Position numbers and translations under genes: made by a program. DNA of 64,000 nt from Eilatimonas milleporae (GTDB lineage Bacteria > Pseudomonadota > Alphaproteobacteria > Sphingomonadales > Kordiimonadaceae), in NCBI RefSeq assembly GCF_003688555.1, contig NZ_REFR01000010.1, positions 62,001-126,000 on the forward strand. The letters run 5' to 3'. The notes beneath the pieces are model-generated. The model saw only the letters and a program-made list of their open reading frames with translations. It made no database searches and was not told the DNA's origin. Of this stretch, positions 53,097 through 61,421 are shown in pieces (positions within the stretch are counted from its first letter, which is position 1; each line of letters opens with the position of its first letter).

Positions 53097-54263
53097 TTAG
53101 CGTGTTTCTTCAAACAGTTCGCGGCCGATGAGCATCCGGCGTATTTCCGATGTGCCCGCACCGATTTCATACAGCTTGGCATCGCGCCAGAAGCGGCCCG
53201 TGGGATATTCGTTGATATAGCCGTTTCCGCCAAGTGCGCGAATGGCCTCGCCCGCCATCCATGTGGCCTTTTCCGCAGCATAAAGAATACATCCGGCCGC
53301 ATCCTTGCGCGTCGTTTCCTTGCGATCGCAGGCTTCGGCGACCGCATAGACATAGGCCCGGCAAGCGCCCCAGGCGGCATACATGTCCGCCAGTTTACCC
53401 TGCATAAGCTGGAATGTGCCGATGGGCTGGCCGAACTGTTCGCGCTCATGCACATAAGGGATCACCGTGTCCAGGCAGGCGCGCATGAGGCCGAGCGGTC
53501 CGCCCGCGAGCACCACACGTTCATAATCCAGCCCGGACATCAGAACGTTTACGCCCCGGCCTTCCTCGCCAAGGATGTTCTCGAACGGTACGAAGCAGTT
53601 ATCGAAGACCAGTTCGCAGGTGCTGGACCCGCGCATGCCAAGTTTGTCCAGCTTCTGCGCGGTGGAAAAGCCTTCGAAATCCTTTTCGATCAAAAAGGCC
53701 GTGATGCCGCGTGCGCCTGCGTCCGGGTTCGTCTTGGCATAAACAACCAGAGTGTCCGCATCCGGCCCATTGGTGATCCACATTTTATTGCCGGTCAGGA
53801 GGAAGCCGTCATTGCGGCGTTCCGCTTTCAGCTTCATCGAGACCACGTCGGAGCCGGACCCCGGTTCCGACATGGCAAGGGCGCCCACATGCTCGCCGGA
53901 GATCAGTTTGGGCAGATATTTCGCCTTTTGATCGGTATTGCCATTAAGGGCAATCTGGTTGACGCACAGGTTTGAATGCGCGCCGTAGCTGAGACCGACG
54001 GCCCCGCTGGCGCGGCTGATTTCCTCCATCGCGATCACATGGGCGAGATAGCCGAGCCCGGCACCGCCGTCTTCTTCCGGTACCGTCAGGCCGAGGAGGC
54101 CAAGCGCCCCCATTTCCGGCCACAGATCGCGCGGGAAGGTATTGGTTTCATCGACGTCAGCCGCGCGCGGCGCGATGGTGTCACCGGCGAAGCGTGCGAC
54201 CGTATCGCGCAGCATGGCGATGTCTTCGCCGTGGTTGAAGGAGAGATGCGGAAAATCGAACAT
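53097..54263 (-). CDS. ivd: Isovaleryl-CoA dehydrogenase
   Basis: A 388-residue acyl-CoA dehydrogenase. The catalytic base Glu248 lies in [13 protein letters not shown], the helix-G position that marks isovaleryl-CoA dehydrogenases. [13 protein letters not shown] and [14 protein letters not shown] are also typical, as is [34 protein letters not shown]. It oxidises isovaleryl-CoA to 3-methylcrotonyl-CoA. It is the last gene of a four-gene minus-strand operon and lies 34 bp after the carboxylase alpha gene. The product feeds the carboxylase encoded upstream. Confidence 0.95.
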   Translation of the reverse strand: MFDFPHLSFNHGEDIAMLRDTVARFAGDTIAPRAADVDETNTFPRDLWPEMGALGLLGLTVPEEDGGAGLGYLAHVIAMEEISRASGAVGLSYGAHSNLCVNQIALNGNTDQKAKYLPKLISGEHVGALAMSEPGSGSDVVSMKLKAERRNDGFLLTGNKMWITNGPDADTLVVYAKTNPDAGARGITAFLIEKDFEGFSTAQKLDKLGMRGSSTCELVFDNCFVPFENILGEEGRGVNVLMSGLDYERVVLAGGPLGLMRACLDTVIPYVHEREQFGQPIGTFQLMQGKLADMYAAWGACRAYVYAVAEACDRKETTRKDAAGCILYAAEKATWMAGEAIRALGGNGYINEYPTGRFWRDAKLYEIGAGTSEIRRMLIGRELFEETR

Positions 54264-54297
54264 GGGGGCTATGTCCTTTCCTGTGTTCGCAGTTTCA

Positions 54298-56343
54298 TCA
54301 GTTTTGCTCGTCCAGGTGCAGCAGGGTTTCCCCGTCACCGACCAATACGCCCGGCGTGGCCGACAGACCGTGCACAATACCGTCGCGCGGCGCGGCAAGC
54401 GTTTGCTCCATTTTCATGGCTTCCATCACGATGAGGGCATCGCCCTTGGTCACGCTGTCGCCGTCCTTGACCAGTACTTCGAGGATTTTGCCCGGCATCG
54501 GTGCCGTGATGGTGCCGGGGCCTTCCATGCCGTCGTCCAGCGATCCGGTGCGACTGTGGCGCGGCAAGGTCAGCGTCCTGTCCGCGCCGATCAGGGTTAC
54601 ATGGGTGTCGGTCACATCCGCGAACAGGCTTTCGCTTATCCTGTTAATGCTGAGGGTCAGCCGGCTTGCGTCCGTAAAACAGGCCGCGCCGTCAAAGTGT
54701 TCCGTGCCGACGCTGATCCGCCAGCCGTCCGCATGATGGATGCTGGTGACCGTCAATTCGGTGCCGCTTTCGGTTTCGACAGTCTCGAACAGATGCTGTT
54801 CGCTGTCCGCGAGGTTCAGGCGGAAGCCGTCCACCGTATCCCATGGATGGGATGAGCGGCCGAGCCCGTGGCGGTACTGACGCGCCGCCAGAATGGCCAG
54901 CACCGCGCGCGCATAATCATGTGCGCCGACCGTGGGCGGGGTCAGCAGGGCGGTTTCTTCCGCCGCGATAAAGCCGGTATCCAGGACCGCGTCCTGAAAC
55001 CGCGCGGTGCCGAGAATGCGCGCCAGAAAGTCGCGATTGGTCGCCAGGCCGGCCACCGGCGTTGCAGCGATCAGCCGTTGCAGGCGCACTGTCGCCGTCT
55101 CGCGGTCCGGGCCCCAGGCGATCAGCTTGGCGATCATCGGGTCGTAATGGACGGAGATATCATCGCCCGCGCGCACGCCCGCATCCACCCGGCAACCGTC
55201 CTCGACCGCCGCGTCCGGGTCAAACAGGCCGAGTGTTCCGGTTTGCGGCAGGAAATCCCTGAACGGGTCTTCGGCATACAGCCGGGCTTCAATCGCATGA
55301 CCGTTCAGGCGTACGTCGATCCCGTCCTGGGTAAGTGGCAAGGGGGCGCCCTCGGCCACGCGGATCTGCCATTCGACGAAATCCAGTCCGGTCACCAGTT
55401 CACTGACGGGATGTTCCACCTGGAGGCGGGTGTTCATCTCCATGAAGTAAAAGGCGGTTTCATCATGAAGACCGCCGCTGCCGTCGACGATGAACTCCAC
55501 CGTTCCCGCACCCTGATACCCGATGCTGGCCGCCGCCTTAACCGCCGCCGTGCCCATGGCCGCGCGCAGGACGGGCGGCATGCCTGGGGCAGGGGCTTCC
55601 TCGACCACCTTCTGGTGGCGGCGCTGGATGGAGCAGTCGCGCTCAAACAAATGAACGGCGTTATCATGCGCGTCGCCGAAGACCTGCACCTCGATATGGC
55701 GCGGACTGGTGACGAATTTCTCAATCAGCAGATGATCGTTGCCGAAGCTGTTCGCCGCCTCCCGCCGGGCGGAGGCAATGGCCGCTTCCAGATCCTGGGC
55801 CTGATCCACCAGGCGCATGCCTTTGCCGCCGCCGCCTGCCACGGCCTTTACCAGGACGGGGTAGCCGATGGTGTCCGCCTCGGCTTTGAAGCGGGACAGC
55901 GATTGGTCCTCGCCGTGATAGCCGGGGACGACGGGCACGCCTGCCTCGGCCATAAGGGCCTTTGACGCATCTTTCAGTGCCATGGCACGGATGGCGGATG
56001 CGGGTGGCCCGATGAAGATCACACCGGCCTTGTCACAGGCGTCGGCAAAGTCGGGATTTTCCGACAGAAAGCCATAGCCGGGATGAACGGCGTCCGCCCC
56101 GGTCGCCTTCGCGGCCTCAAGGATTTTGTCGATGCGCAGATAGCTTTCGCTTGCCGCCGCGGGGCCGATGGCCACGGCCCTGTCCGCAAGTGCCACATGG
56201 CGCGCGTGGATATCGGCGTCGGAATAGACGGCGACCGTTTCAATGCCCAGACGGCGGCAGGTCCCGATGATACGACAGGCAATCTCGCCCCGGTTGGCGA
56301 TCAGCAGGGTGCGGATACGCCGAATGTCCTGCCGCGCGCTCAT
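54298..56343 (-). CDS. 3-Methylcrotonyl-CoA carboxylase, biotin-containing alpha subunit
   Basis: A 681-residue protein. The biotin carboxylase N-domain starts [25 protein letters not shown]. The ATP-grasp loop is [14 protein letters not shown], and the catalytic region [14 protein letters not shown] holds the active-site residues. The BT linker domain follows. The biotin domain ends in VMEAMKMEQ with biotinyl Lys644. Together with the beta subunit it carboxylates 3-methylcrotonyl-CoA to 3-methylglutaconyl-CoA. ATG 56343 overlaps the hydratase stop (ATGA). Neighbours make the leucine-pathway assignment stronger than propionyl- or geranyl-CoA carboxylase. Confidence 0.93.
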   Translation of the reverse strand: MSARQDIRRIRTLLIANRGEIACRIIGTCRRLGIETVAVYSDADIHARHVALADRAVAIGPAAASESYLRIDKILEAAKATGADAVHPGYGFLSENPDFADACDKAGVIFIGPPASAIRAMALKDASKALMAEAGVPVVPGYHGEDQSLSRFKAEADTIGYPVLVKAVAGGGGKGMRLVDQAQDLEAAIASARREAANSFGNDHLLIEKFVTSPRHIEVQVFGDAHDNAVHLFERDCSIQRRHQKVVEEAPAPGMPPVLRAAMGTAAVKAAASIGYQGAGTVEFIVDGSGGLHDETAFYFMEMNTRLQVEHPVSELVTGLDFVEWQIRVAEGAPLPLTQDGIDVRLNGHAIEARLYAEDPFRDFLPQTGTLGLFDPDAAVEDGCRVDAGVRAGDDISVHYDPMIAKLIAWGPDRETATVRLQRLIAATPVAGLATNRDFLARILGTARFQDAVLDTGFIAAEETALLTPPTVGAHDYARAVLAILAARQYRHGLGRSSHPWDTVDGFRLNLADSEQHLFETVETESGTELTVTSIHHADGWRISVGTEHFDGAACFTDASRLTLSINRISESLFADVTDTHVTLIGADRTLTLPRHSRTGSLDDGMEGPGTITAPMPGKILEVLVKDGDSVTKGDALIVMEAMKMEQTLAAPRDGIVHGLSATPGVLVGDGETLLHLDEQN

Positions 56344-57158
56344 TGCCCTTTGCTCCATATGGGCGGGCGTTTGGCGAAAAAGGCCGCGATGCCTTCTTTC
56401 GCCTCGTCCGTGCCGCGGCGTGCGGCGATGCGCTCAGAAGTGGCGGTGCGGACGTCCTGCCCGATGGGCCGTCCGGCAAAATCGGCGATCAGCCGTTTGG
56501 CGTCGGCGACCGCGCCGGGGGCATTTTTCAAAATCTCGTCCACCATGGTTTCCGCCACGGCGATGGCGGCGTCCCGGTCGGCCGCAATGCTGTGAACGAG
56601 GCCGATTGCGGACGCCGCTTCGGCGTCAAACCGTTCGGCGGTGAGGAAATAGCGCCGTGCCGCCCGTGCGCCGATGGCGGCGAGCACATAGGGGCTGATG
56701 GTCGCGGGCGTCAACCCCAGCCGTACTTCAGAGAGGGAAAATCTGGCGTCCCGGCTGGCGATGGCTACGTCGGCCGCCGCCGTCAGCCCGACGCCGCCGC
56801 CGAACGCCGCACCGTGTACAACGGCGATCACCGGCTTGGGGCAGTCATTGATGGCCGACAGCATGGCGGACAGGCGCAGCGCATCCTCGCGGTTTTCCTG
56901 CCCGCTGAAATTTGCCGCCGCCTTCATCCAGCCAAGGTCGGCACCGGCCGAGAAGCTGCGCCCCGCACCGGTGAGCAGCACGGCGCGCACAGCCGTATTT
57001 TCGGCAAAGCCGGTGAAGGCGTCCGTCAGGGCGGCGATCATGTCCGGATTGAAGGCATTGTGCACATCCGCCCGGTTCAGTGTCGCGCGGGCCAGGCCAT
57101 TTTCGCCAATATCGACAAGAAGTGTATCGTTTATCGCTGTGTTCATGGCGACGCTCAT
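56340..57158 (-). CDS. Methylglutaconyl-CoA hydratase (enoyl-CoA hydratase family)
   Basis: A 272-residue crotonase-fold protein. SFSAGADLGWMK and HGAAFGGGVGLTAAADVAIA form the oxyanion hole, and LSEVRLGLTPATISPYV carries the catalytic Glu, a pattern found in LiuC/AUH-like hydratases. It hydrates 3-methylglutaconyl-CoA to HMG-CoA. It sits between the two carboxylase genes: 12 bp after the beta subunit and overlapping the alpha subunit by 4 bp. The start may be Met1 or Met5. Confidence 0.9.
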   Translation of the reverse strand: MSVAMNTAINDTLLVDIGENGLARATLNRADVHNAFNPDMIAALTDAFTGFAENTAVRAVLLTGAGRSFSAGADLGWMKAAANFSGQENREDALRLSAMLSAINDCPKPVIAVVHGAAFGGGVGLTAAADVAIASRDARFSLSEVRLGLTPATISPYVLAAIGARAARRYFLTAERFDAEAASAIGLVHSIAADRDAAIAVAETMVDEILKNAPGAVADAKRLIADFAGRPIGQDVRTATSERIAARRGTDEAKEGIAAFFAKRPPIWSKGQ

Positions 57159-57170
57159 CCCTTTGGCCCC

Positions 57171-58775
57171 TTACATGCGGAACACGCCGAAGCGCGTCGT
57201 CTCAACCGGCGCGTTGGCCGCCGCCGCAAGACCGAGGGCAAGCGTGCGGCGGGTGTCCGCCGGATCGATCACACCGTCGTCCCACAGGCGGGCACTGGCA
57301 TATGTGGGATGGCCCTGTGCCTCATACTGCTCGCGGATGGGGGCCTTGAAGGCGTCTTCTTCGTCCGCCGGCCAGCTTTGACCGCGTGCTTCCATACCAT
57401 CGCGTTTGACGGTGGCGAGCACCGTGGCCGCCTGTTCGCCGCCCATGACGGAAATGCGCGCGTTCGGCCACATCCACAGGAAGCGGGGCCCATAGGCACG
57501 CCCGCACATACCGTAATTGCCGGCGCCAAAGCTGCCACCGATCAACATGGTAAATTTCGGCACCTTTGCGCAGGCGACGGCTGTCACCATCTTCGCGCCG
57601 TCCCGTGCGATGCCGCTGTTTTCGTATTTGCGGCCAACCATGAAGCCGGTGATGTTCTGCAGGAAAACGAGCGGAATGCCCCGCTGCGCGCACAGTTCGA
57701 TAAAGTGCGCGCCCTTCAGCGCGCTTTCGGAAAAGAGCACGCCATTGTTGGCGACAATACCGACCGGATAGCCCCAGATATGGGCGAAACCGGTGACAAG
57801 TGTTTCGCCGTACAGCTTTTTGAACTCGTCAAATTCGCTGCCGTCCACCAGACGGGCGATGACTTCCCGTACATCATAGGGCTGGCGGACATCCCTGGGG
57901 ATCACGCCGTACAGCTCCCCCGGATCATACAGCGGTTCGCGCACCGTCTCCGGCGTCATGCTGCGTGTGGCGGGACCGAGAGTGGCGACAATACGCCGGG
58001 CAAGCGCCAGGGCGTGCGCATCGTCACGGGCCAGATGGTCGACCACGCCGGACTGGCGGGCGTGTACGTCACCGCCACCCAGATCTTCGGCGCTGACCAC
58101 CTCGCCGGTGGCGGCTTTCACCAGCGGCGGCCCGCCGAGAAAGATGGTGCCCTGATTCTGGACGATGATGCTTTCATCCGCCATGGCGGGCACATACGCG
58201 CCGCCTGCCGTACAGCTGCCCATCACGGCGGCGATTTGCGGGATGCCCATGCCGGAAAGCGTCGCCTGATTGTAGAAAATCCGGCCGAAGTGATCGCGGT
58301 CCGGAAAGACCTCATCCTGGTTGGGCAGATTGGCGCCGCCGCTGTCCACCAGATACAGGCAGGGCAGACGGTTTTCCCGTGCGATATCCTGCGCGCGCAG
58401 ATGTTTTTTCACTGTGACTGGATAATAGGTGCCGCCCTTGACGGTGGCATCATTGCAGACGATCACGCATTCACGGCCCGATACGCGGCCAATGCCGGTG
58501 ATCAGGCCGGCTGCCGGCACATCGTCATCATACAGTCTGTATCCGGCAAGCTGCGACAGCTCCAGAAACGGGCTGCCGGGGTCAAGCAGGCGGGCGATGC
58601 GGTCACGCGGCAACAGTTTGCCGCGTGCCAGATGCTTCTCCCGTGCGCGTTCCGGCCCACCGAGGGCAATACGCGCCACCAGGTCGCGCAGCTCCCGTAC
58701 CTGGGCGGCCATATGCGCCCGATTTTCCTGAAAATCGGTTTCGGACGGTTTCAATGCACTGGTCAATACGGCCAT
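57171..58775 (-). CDS. 3-Methylcrotonyl-CoA carboxylase, beta (carboxyltransferase) subunit
   Basis: A 534-residue carboxyltransferase, matching the usual 535 residues. The N-terminal half contains [33 protein letters not shown] and [16 protein letters not shown], the CoA-binding face. The C-terminal half has [17 protein letters not shown] and [20 protein letters not shown] for biotin binding; these are characteristic of methylcrotonyl-CoA carboxylase rather than PccB. ATG 58775 is chosen (AAGGA at about 10 bases) over two upstream starts. It is the first gene of the leucine operon. Confidence 0.94.
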   Translation of the reverse strand: MAVLTSALKPSETDFQENRAHMAAQVRELRDLVARIALGGPERAREKHLARGKLLPRDRIARLLDPGSPFLELSQLAGYRLYDDDVPAAGLITGIGRVSGRECVIVCNDATVKGGTYYPVTVKKHLRAQDIARENRLPCLYLVDSGGANLPNQDEVFPDRDHFGRIFYNQATLSGMGIPQIAAVMGSCTAGGAYVPAMADESIIVQNQGTIFLGGPPLVKAATGEVVSAEDLGGGDVHARQSGVVDHLARDDAHALALARRIVATLGPATRSMTPETVREPLYDPGELYGVIPRDVRQPYDVREVIARLVDGSEFDEFKKLYGETLVTGFAHIWGYPVGIVANNGVLFSESALKGAHFIELCAQRGIPLVFLQNITGFMVGRKYENSGIARDGAKMVTAVACAKVPKFTMLIGGSFGAGNYGMCGRAYGPRFLWMWPNARISVMGGEQAATVLATVKRDGMEARGQSWPADEEDAFKAPIREQYEAQGHPTYASARLWDDGVIDPADTRRTLALGLAAAANAPVETTRFGVFRM

Positions 58776-59052
58776 CAGTGGCATCCTTGGCAATCGGCGG
58801 CGGACAGCGGCACGGACGGGCGGGCACATTGACGGTTGGGCAAACTGGGCCGGTCAAACTGGTGAACAGCCGGCAGGGTTCCTTCAACCTTGCCCGCCGG
58901 CCGTTCACACCGACCACTCACAGCAGGGGCGGCACAATATGCCAGTATCACCTGCTACCCATCCTTGCGTCAGGGTCCTCCCTCCGGTCGCGTGGGGACT
59001 ATACGCAGATGCATCTCATTGGTAAAATCGAGTAGAACTATCCTTTCCATAG

Positions 59053-59955
59053 ATGGTGTCTATGTTTGATCTGTATCTTTTGCGCTATTTTCTGGCTGTC
59101 GTTGAGAGCGGCAGTTTCACCCGCGCGGCGGAGCGTGTCTTTGTCACCCAGCCGACCCTGTCGGCAGGGATCAAAAAACTGGAAGCGCAGGTGGGCCAGC
59201 CGCTGTTCGAGCGCAGCAGCCGCCGCGTTTTCCTGACGGACGCGGGTACCCGTTTTCTGCCGCGCGCCAAGGCCATTTTGCACGAGTGCAACATGGCCAT
59301 GCAGGCGGTGGACGATGCCCCGGTGCGGCCGGTGTTGCGCATCGGCCTGCTTGTCACGTTGCCGAACCGGGTCATGGGCCGGTTGCTGGGGGCCTTCCAC
59401 GACGCCAACCCCTCCGTGACGCTGGAGATCACCGACGGCACGGAGCAGGAGCTTCTGAACCGGCTGGACGACCGCAGTCTCGATTACGCCATTTCCATTG
59501 ACCGGGGGGAGGGCACGTATCCGGCCCTGCTGCTCAAAGAGGAGGCCTATGTTTTTATCGTGGCGCGGGATCACGGACTGTCGGGCCGCAGGCACATTTC
59601 CGCCGCCGACCTGCGCGAGGAACGCATGATCGTACGCAGTCGCTGCGAGGTGCTGAGCGAAACCAGCCGGTATTTCACCGACCATAATGTGCGCCCGCGT
59701 CTGGTTTACCGCACCGGCAACGAAGGCAGGGCGCTGGCCATGGTGGCCGCCGGCGTCGGCGCAACGGTGGTGCCGGAAGGACTGGTGGATGACCGCGTAT
59801 CGTCAATGACACTGACGGGATTTCCCTACAGGCGGCGTTTGGCGCTTTTGAGGCCGCGTTACGCGCTGTCCCCGGGGCTGGAGGCCGTCGCCCGCTGTTT
59901 CGAGGACAGTGTCAAAACACATCTGGGCGAAGGGCATGGGACCGCTGTGCCGTAA
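59053..59955 (+). CDS. LysR-family transcriptional regulator
   Basis: A 300-residue LysR regulator. The helix-turn-helix is YFLAVVESGSFTRAAERVFVTQPTLSAGIKKLEAQVGQPLFERSSRRVFLT. The effector domain follows (LRIGLLVTLPNRVMGRLLGAFHDANPSV, ending VAAGVGATVVPEGLVDD). It carries a lone Cys in RSRCEVLSETSRYF, but that is insufficient to call it a redox sensor. It is divergent from the leucine operon (277-bp gap) and also precedes the RND genes by 350 bp, so its target could be either. Confidence 0.88.
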   Translation: MVSMFDLYLLRYFLAVVESGSFTRAAERVFVTQPTLSAGIKKLEAQVGQPLFERSSRRVFLTDAGTRFLPRAKAILHECNMAMQAVDDAPVRPVLRIGLLVTLPNRVMGRLLGAFHDANPSVTLEITDGTEQELLNRLDDRSLDYAISIDRGEGTYPALLLKEEAYVFIVARDHGLSGRRHISAADLREERMIVRSRCEVLSETSRYFTDHNVRPRLVYRTGNEGRALAMVAAGVGATVVPEGLVDDRVSSMTLTGFPYRRRLALLRPRYALSPGLEAVARCFEDSVKTHLGEGHGTAVP

Positions 59956-60305
59956 CACACAGGGTGCGGGCATTGTTCCGCAGGGGTGAACCGTGTTTGA
60001 GAGCGGGGTCCCGCCGCCGACGATACAGGCGGGAAAACGGGCTGAGAAAACAGGTCGGGAAACTGGTCGGGTTTCACCTGATTGTGATCCCTTAAACCCC
60101 GATAAATCTTGTCTTATTACCTGTAAGGGATATGTGTTCTCATGAAGTTATCCACCTGTTCGCGCAGTGAGAAATATAATAACATTATCGGAGCGTAACG
60201 GTATGCTGCGGGCGGGACGCCGGTGCGGATACCCGGTGGCGGACACATTCATACTGTTTTCAGGCATACTGCTTTGAGAGATTCTGTCTTGAGGGAATGG
60301 GGCTT
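59956..60305. other. 350-bp gap before the RND operon
   Basis: No gene is visible. Direct repeats GAAAACAGGTCGGG/GAAACTGGTCGGG occur near 60045-60070. An AT-rich part (60075-60190) includes TATAAT at 60175-60180, a candidate -10 element without an obvious -35. Three 15-bp repeats (60250-60294) lead into the ribosome site of the adaptor gene. Confidence 0.5.
60250..60294 (+). repeat. Three 15-bp tandem repeats at the RND adaptor start
   Basis: CATACTGTTTTCAGG, CATACTGCTTTGAGA and GATTCTGTCTTGAGG follow one another without gaps. The last unit supplies the GAGG part of the ribosome binding site, so copy number changes would alter the leader but leave the site intact. Confidence 0.7.
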
Positions 60306-61421
60306 ATGACGCAGGGACGTCTTTTTCTGGTTGCGATACTGGTAGTGCTGGGCGGCGTGGCCGGGTGGCTGCTGTTTTCCGAAGGCCGTGGCGGCGAACG
60401 GGGCGGATTTGCGGCGCGTACCGTGACCGTCAAGGCAACGGCGCTCGAAAGGCAGACGTTCCGCGATATCGTCGAGGCCATAGGGACCGCGCAGGCACGG
60501 GAGTCCGTTACATTGACCGCCCGCGTGTCCGATACGGTCGAGGCCGTGCATTTCGATGACGGGCAGGTGGTCAGCCGCAACGACCTGCTTGTGTCCATCA
60601 CCGATGACGAGGAACAGGCCCTGATGCGGGAGGCCGAGGCCACACTGCTGGAGGCCACGCAGCAATTGAAGAGAACCGAGGATCTGGTCACGCGCGGCAA
60701 TGCGTCCGTGTCGACCCTGGATACACAGCGCCGTGTCGTCACCGAAGCCCAGTCCCGCCTGACAGCCGCGCGTGCCAGGTTGAACGACCGCAAGATCCGC
60801 GCCCCGTTTGACGGGGTTCTGGGTCTGCGTCAGGTCAGTGAAGGGGCGTTGCTGTCCCAAAGCGCGCCGATCACCACGATTGATGCCATCGACATCATCA
60901 ATCTGGATTTTTCCGTGCCGGAACGCTTTATCGCCACGCTGACGCCGGGCCAAAGCGTGCAGGCCCAGGTGGATGCCTATCCCGACCGCCTGTTCGAGGG
61001 CAAGGTGAAAACCATCGACAGCCGCGTCGATCCGGCAACACGGTCCGTGATCGTGCGGGCCGAAATTCCCAATCCGTCCTTGCTGCTGCGTCCGGGCATG
61101 CTGATGACGGTGGAGGTCATTTCCCGCGTGTGGGAGGCGCTTGCCGTGCCCGAGGAAGCGGTCGTTCCCACGGGCGGCGCCAATTATGTCTTCATCATCA
61201 GTGATGACCGGGCGGAGCGCCGCCGGGTTGAACTGGGACTGCGCCGTCCGGGCTATGTCGAGGTGTTGAGCGGATTGAGCGACGACGACCGGGTCGTGAC
61301 CGAGGGGACCCTGCGCCTTGGCCGGCAGGGCATTCAGGTCCGCGTTCTTGACGACACGCCGGAGCGGAAAGGCGCGCCGGAAGCCCGCCGCCGCTACGCA
61401 GGAGAGGAGAGCCCGGCATGA
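60306..61421 (+). CDS. RND efflux adaptor (membrane fusion protein)
   Basis: A 371-residue periplasmic adaptor. A single N-terminal anchor (LFLVAILVVLGGVAGWLLF) is followed by the lipoyl half (RVSDTVEAVHFDDGQVVSRNDLLVSI) and an alpha hairpin (EAEATLLEATQQLKRTEDLV, then RRVVTEAQSRLTAARARLNDR). The second lipoyl half is KIRAPFDGVLGLRQVSEGALLS. The beta-barrel and membrane-proximal domains are next. It bridges the inner-membrane pump to an outer-membrane channel that is not in view. ATG 60306 is used; ATG 60297 is possible but too close to GAGGG. Its stop overlaps the pump start (ATGA). Confidence 0.9.
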   Translation: MTQGRLFLVAILVVLGGVAGWLLFSEGRGGERGGFAARTVTVKATALERQTFRDIVEAIGTAQARESVTLTARVSDTVEAVHFDDGQVVSRNDLLVSITDDEEQALMREAEATLLEATQQLKRTEDLVTRGNASVSTLDTQRRVVTEAQSRLTAARARLNDRKIRAPFDGVLGLRQVSEGALLSQSAPITTIDAIDIINLDFSVPERFIATLTPGQSVQAQVDAYPDRLFEGKVKTIDSRVDPATRSVIVRAEIPNPSLLLRPGMLMTVEVISRVWEALAVPEEAVVPTGGANYVFIISDDRAERRRVELGLRRPGYVEVLSGLSDDDRVVTEGTLRLGRQGIQVRVLDDTPERKGAPEARRRYAGEESPA

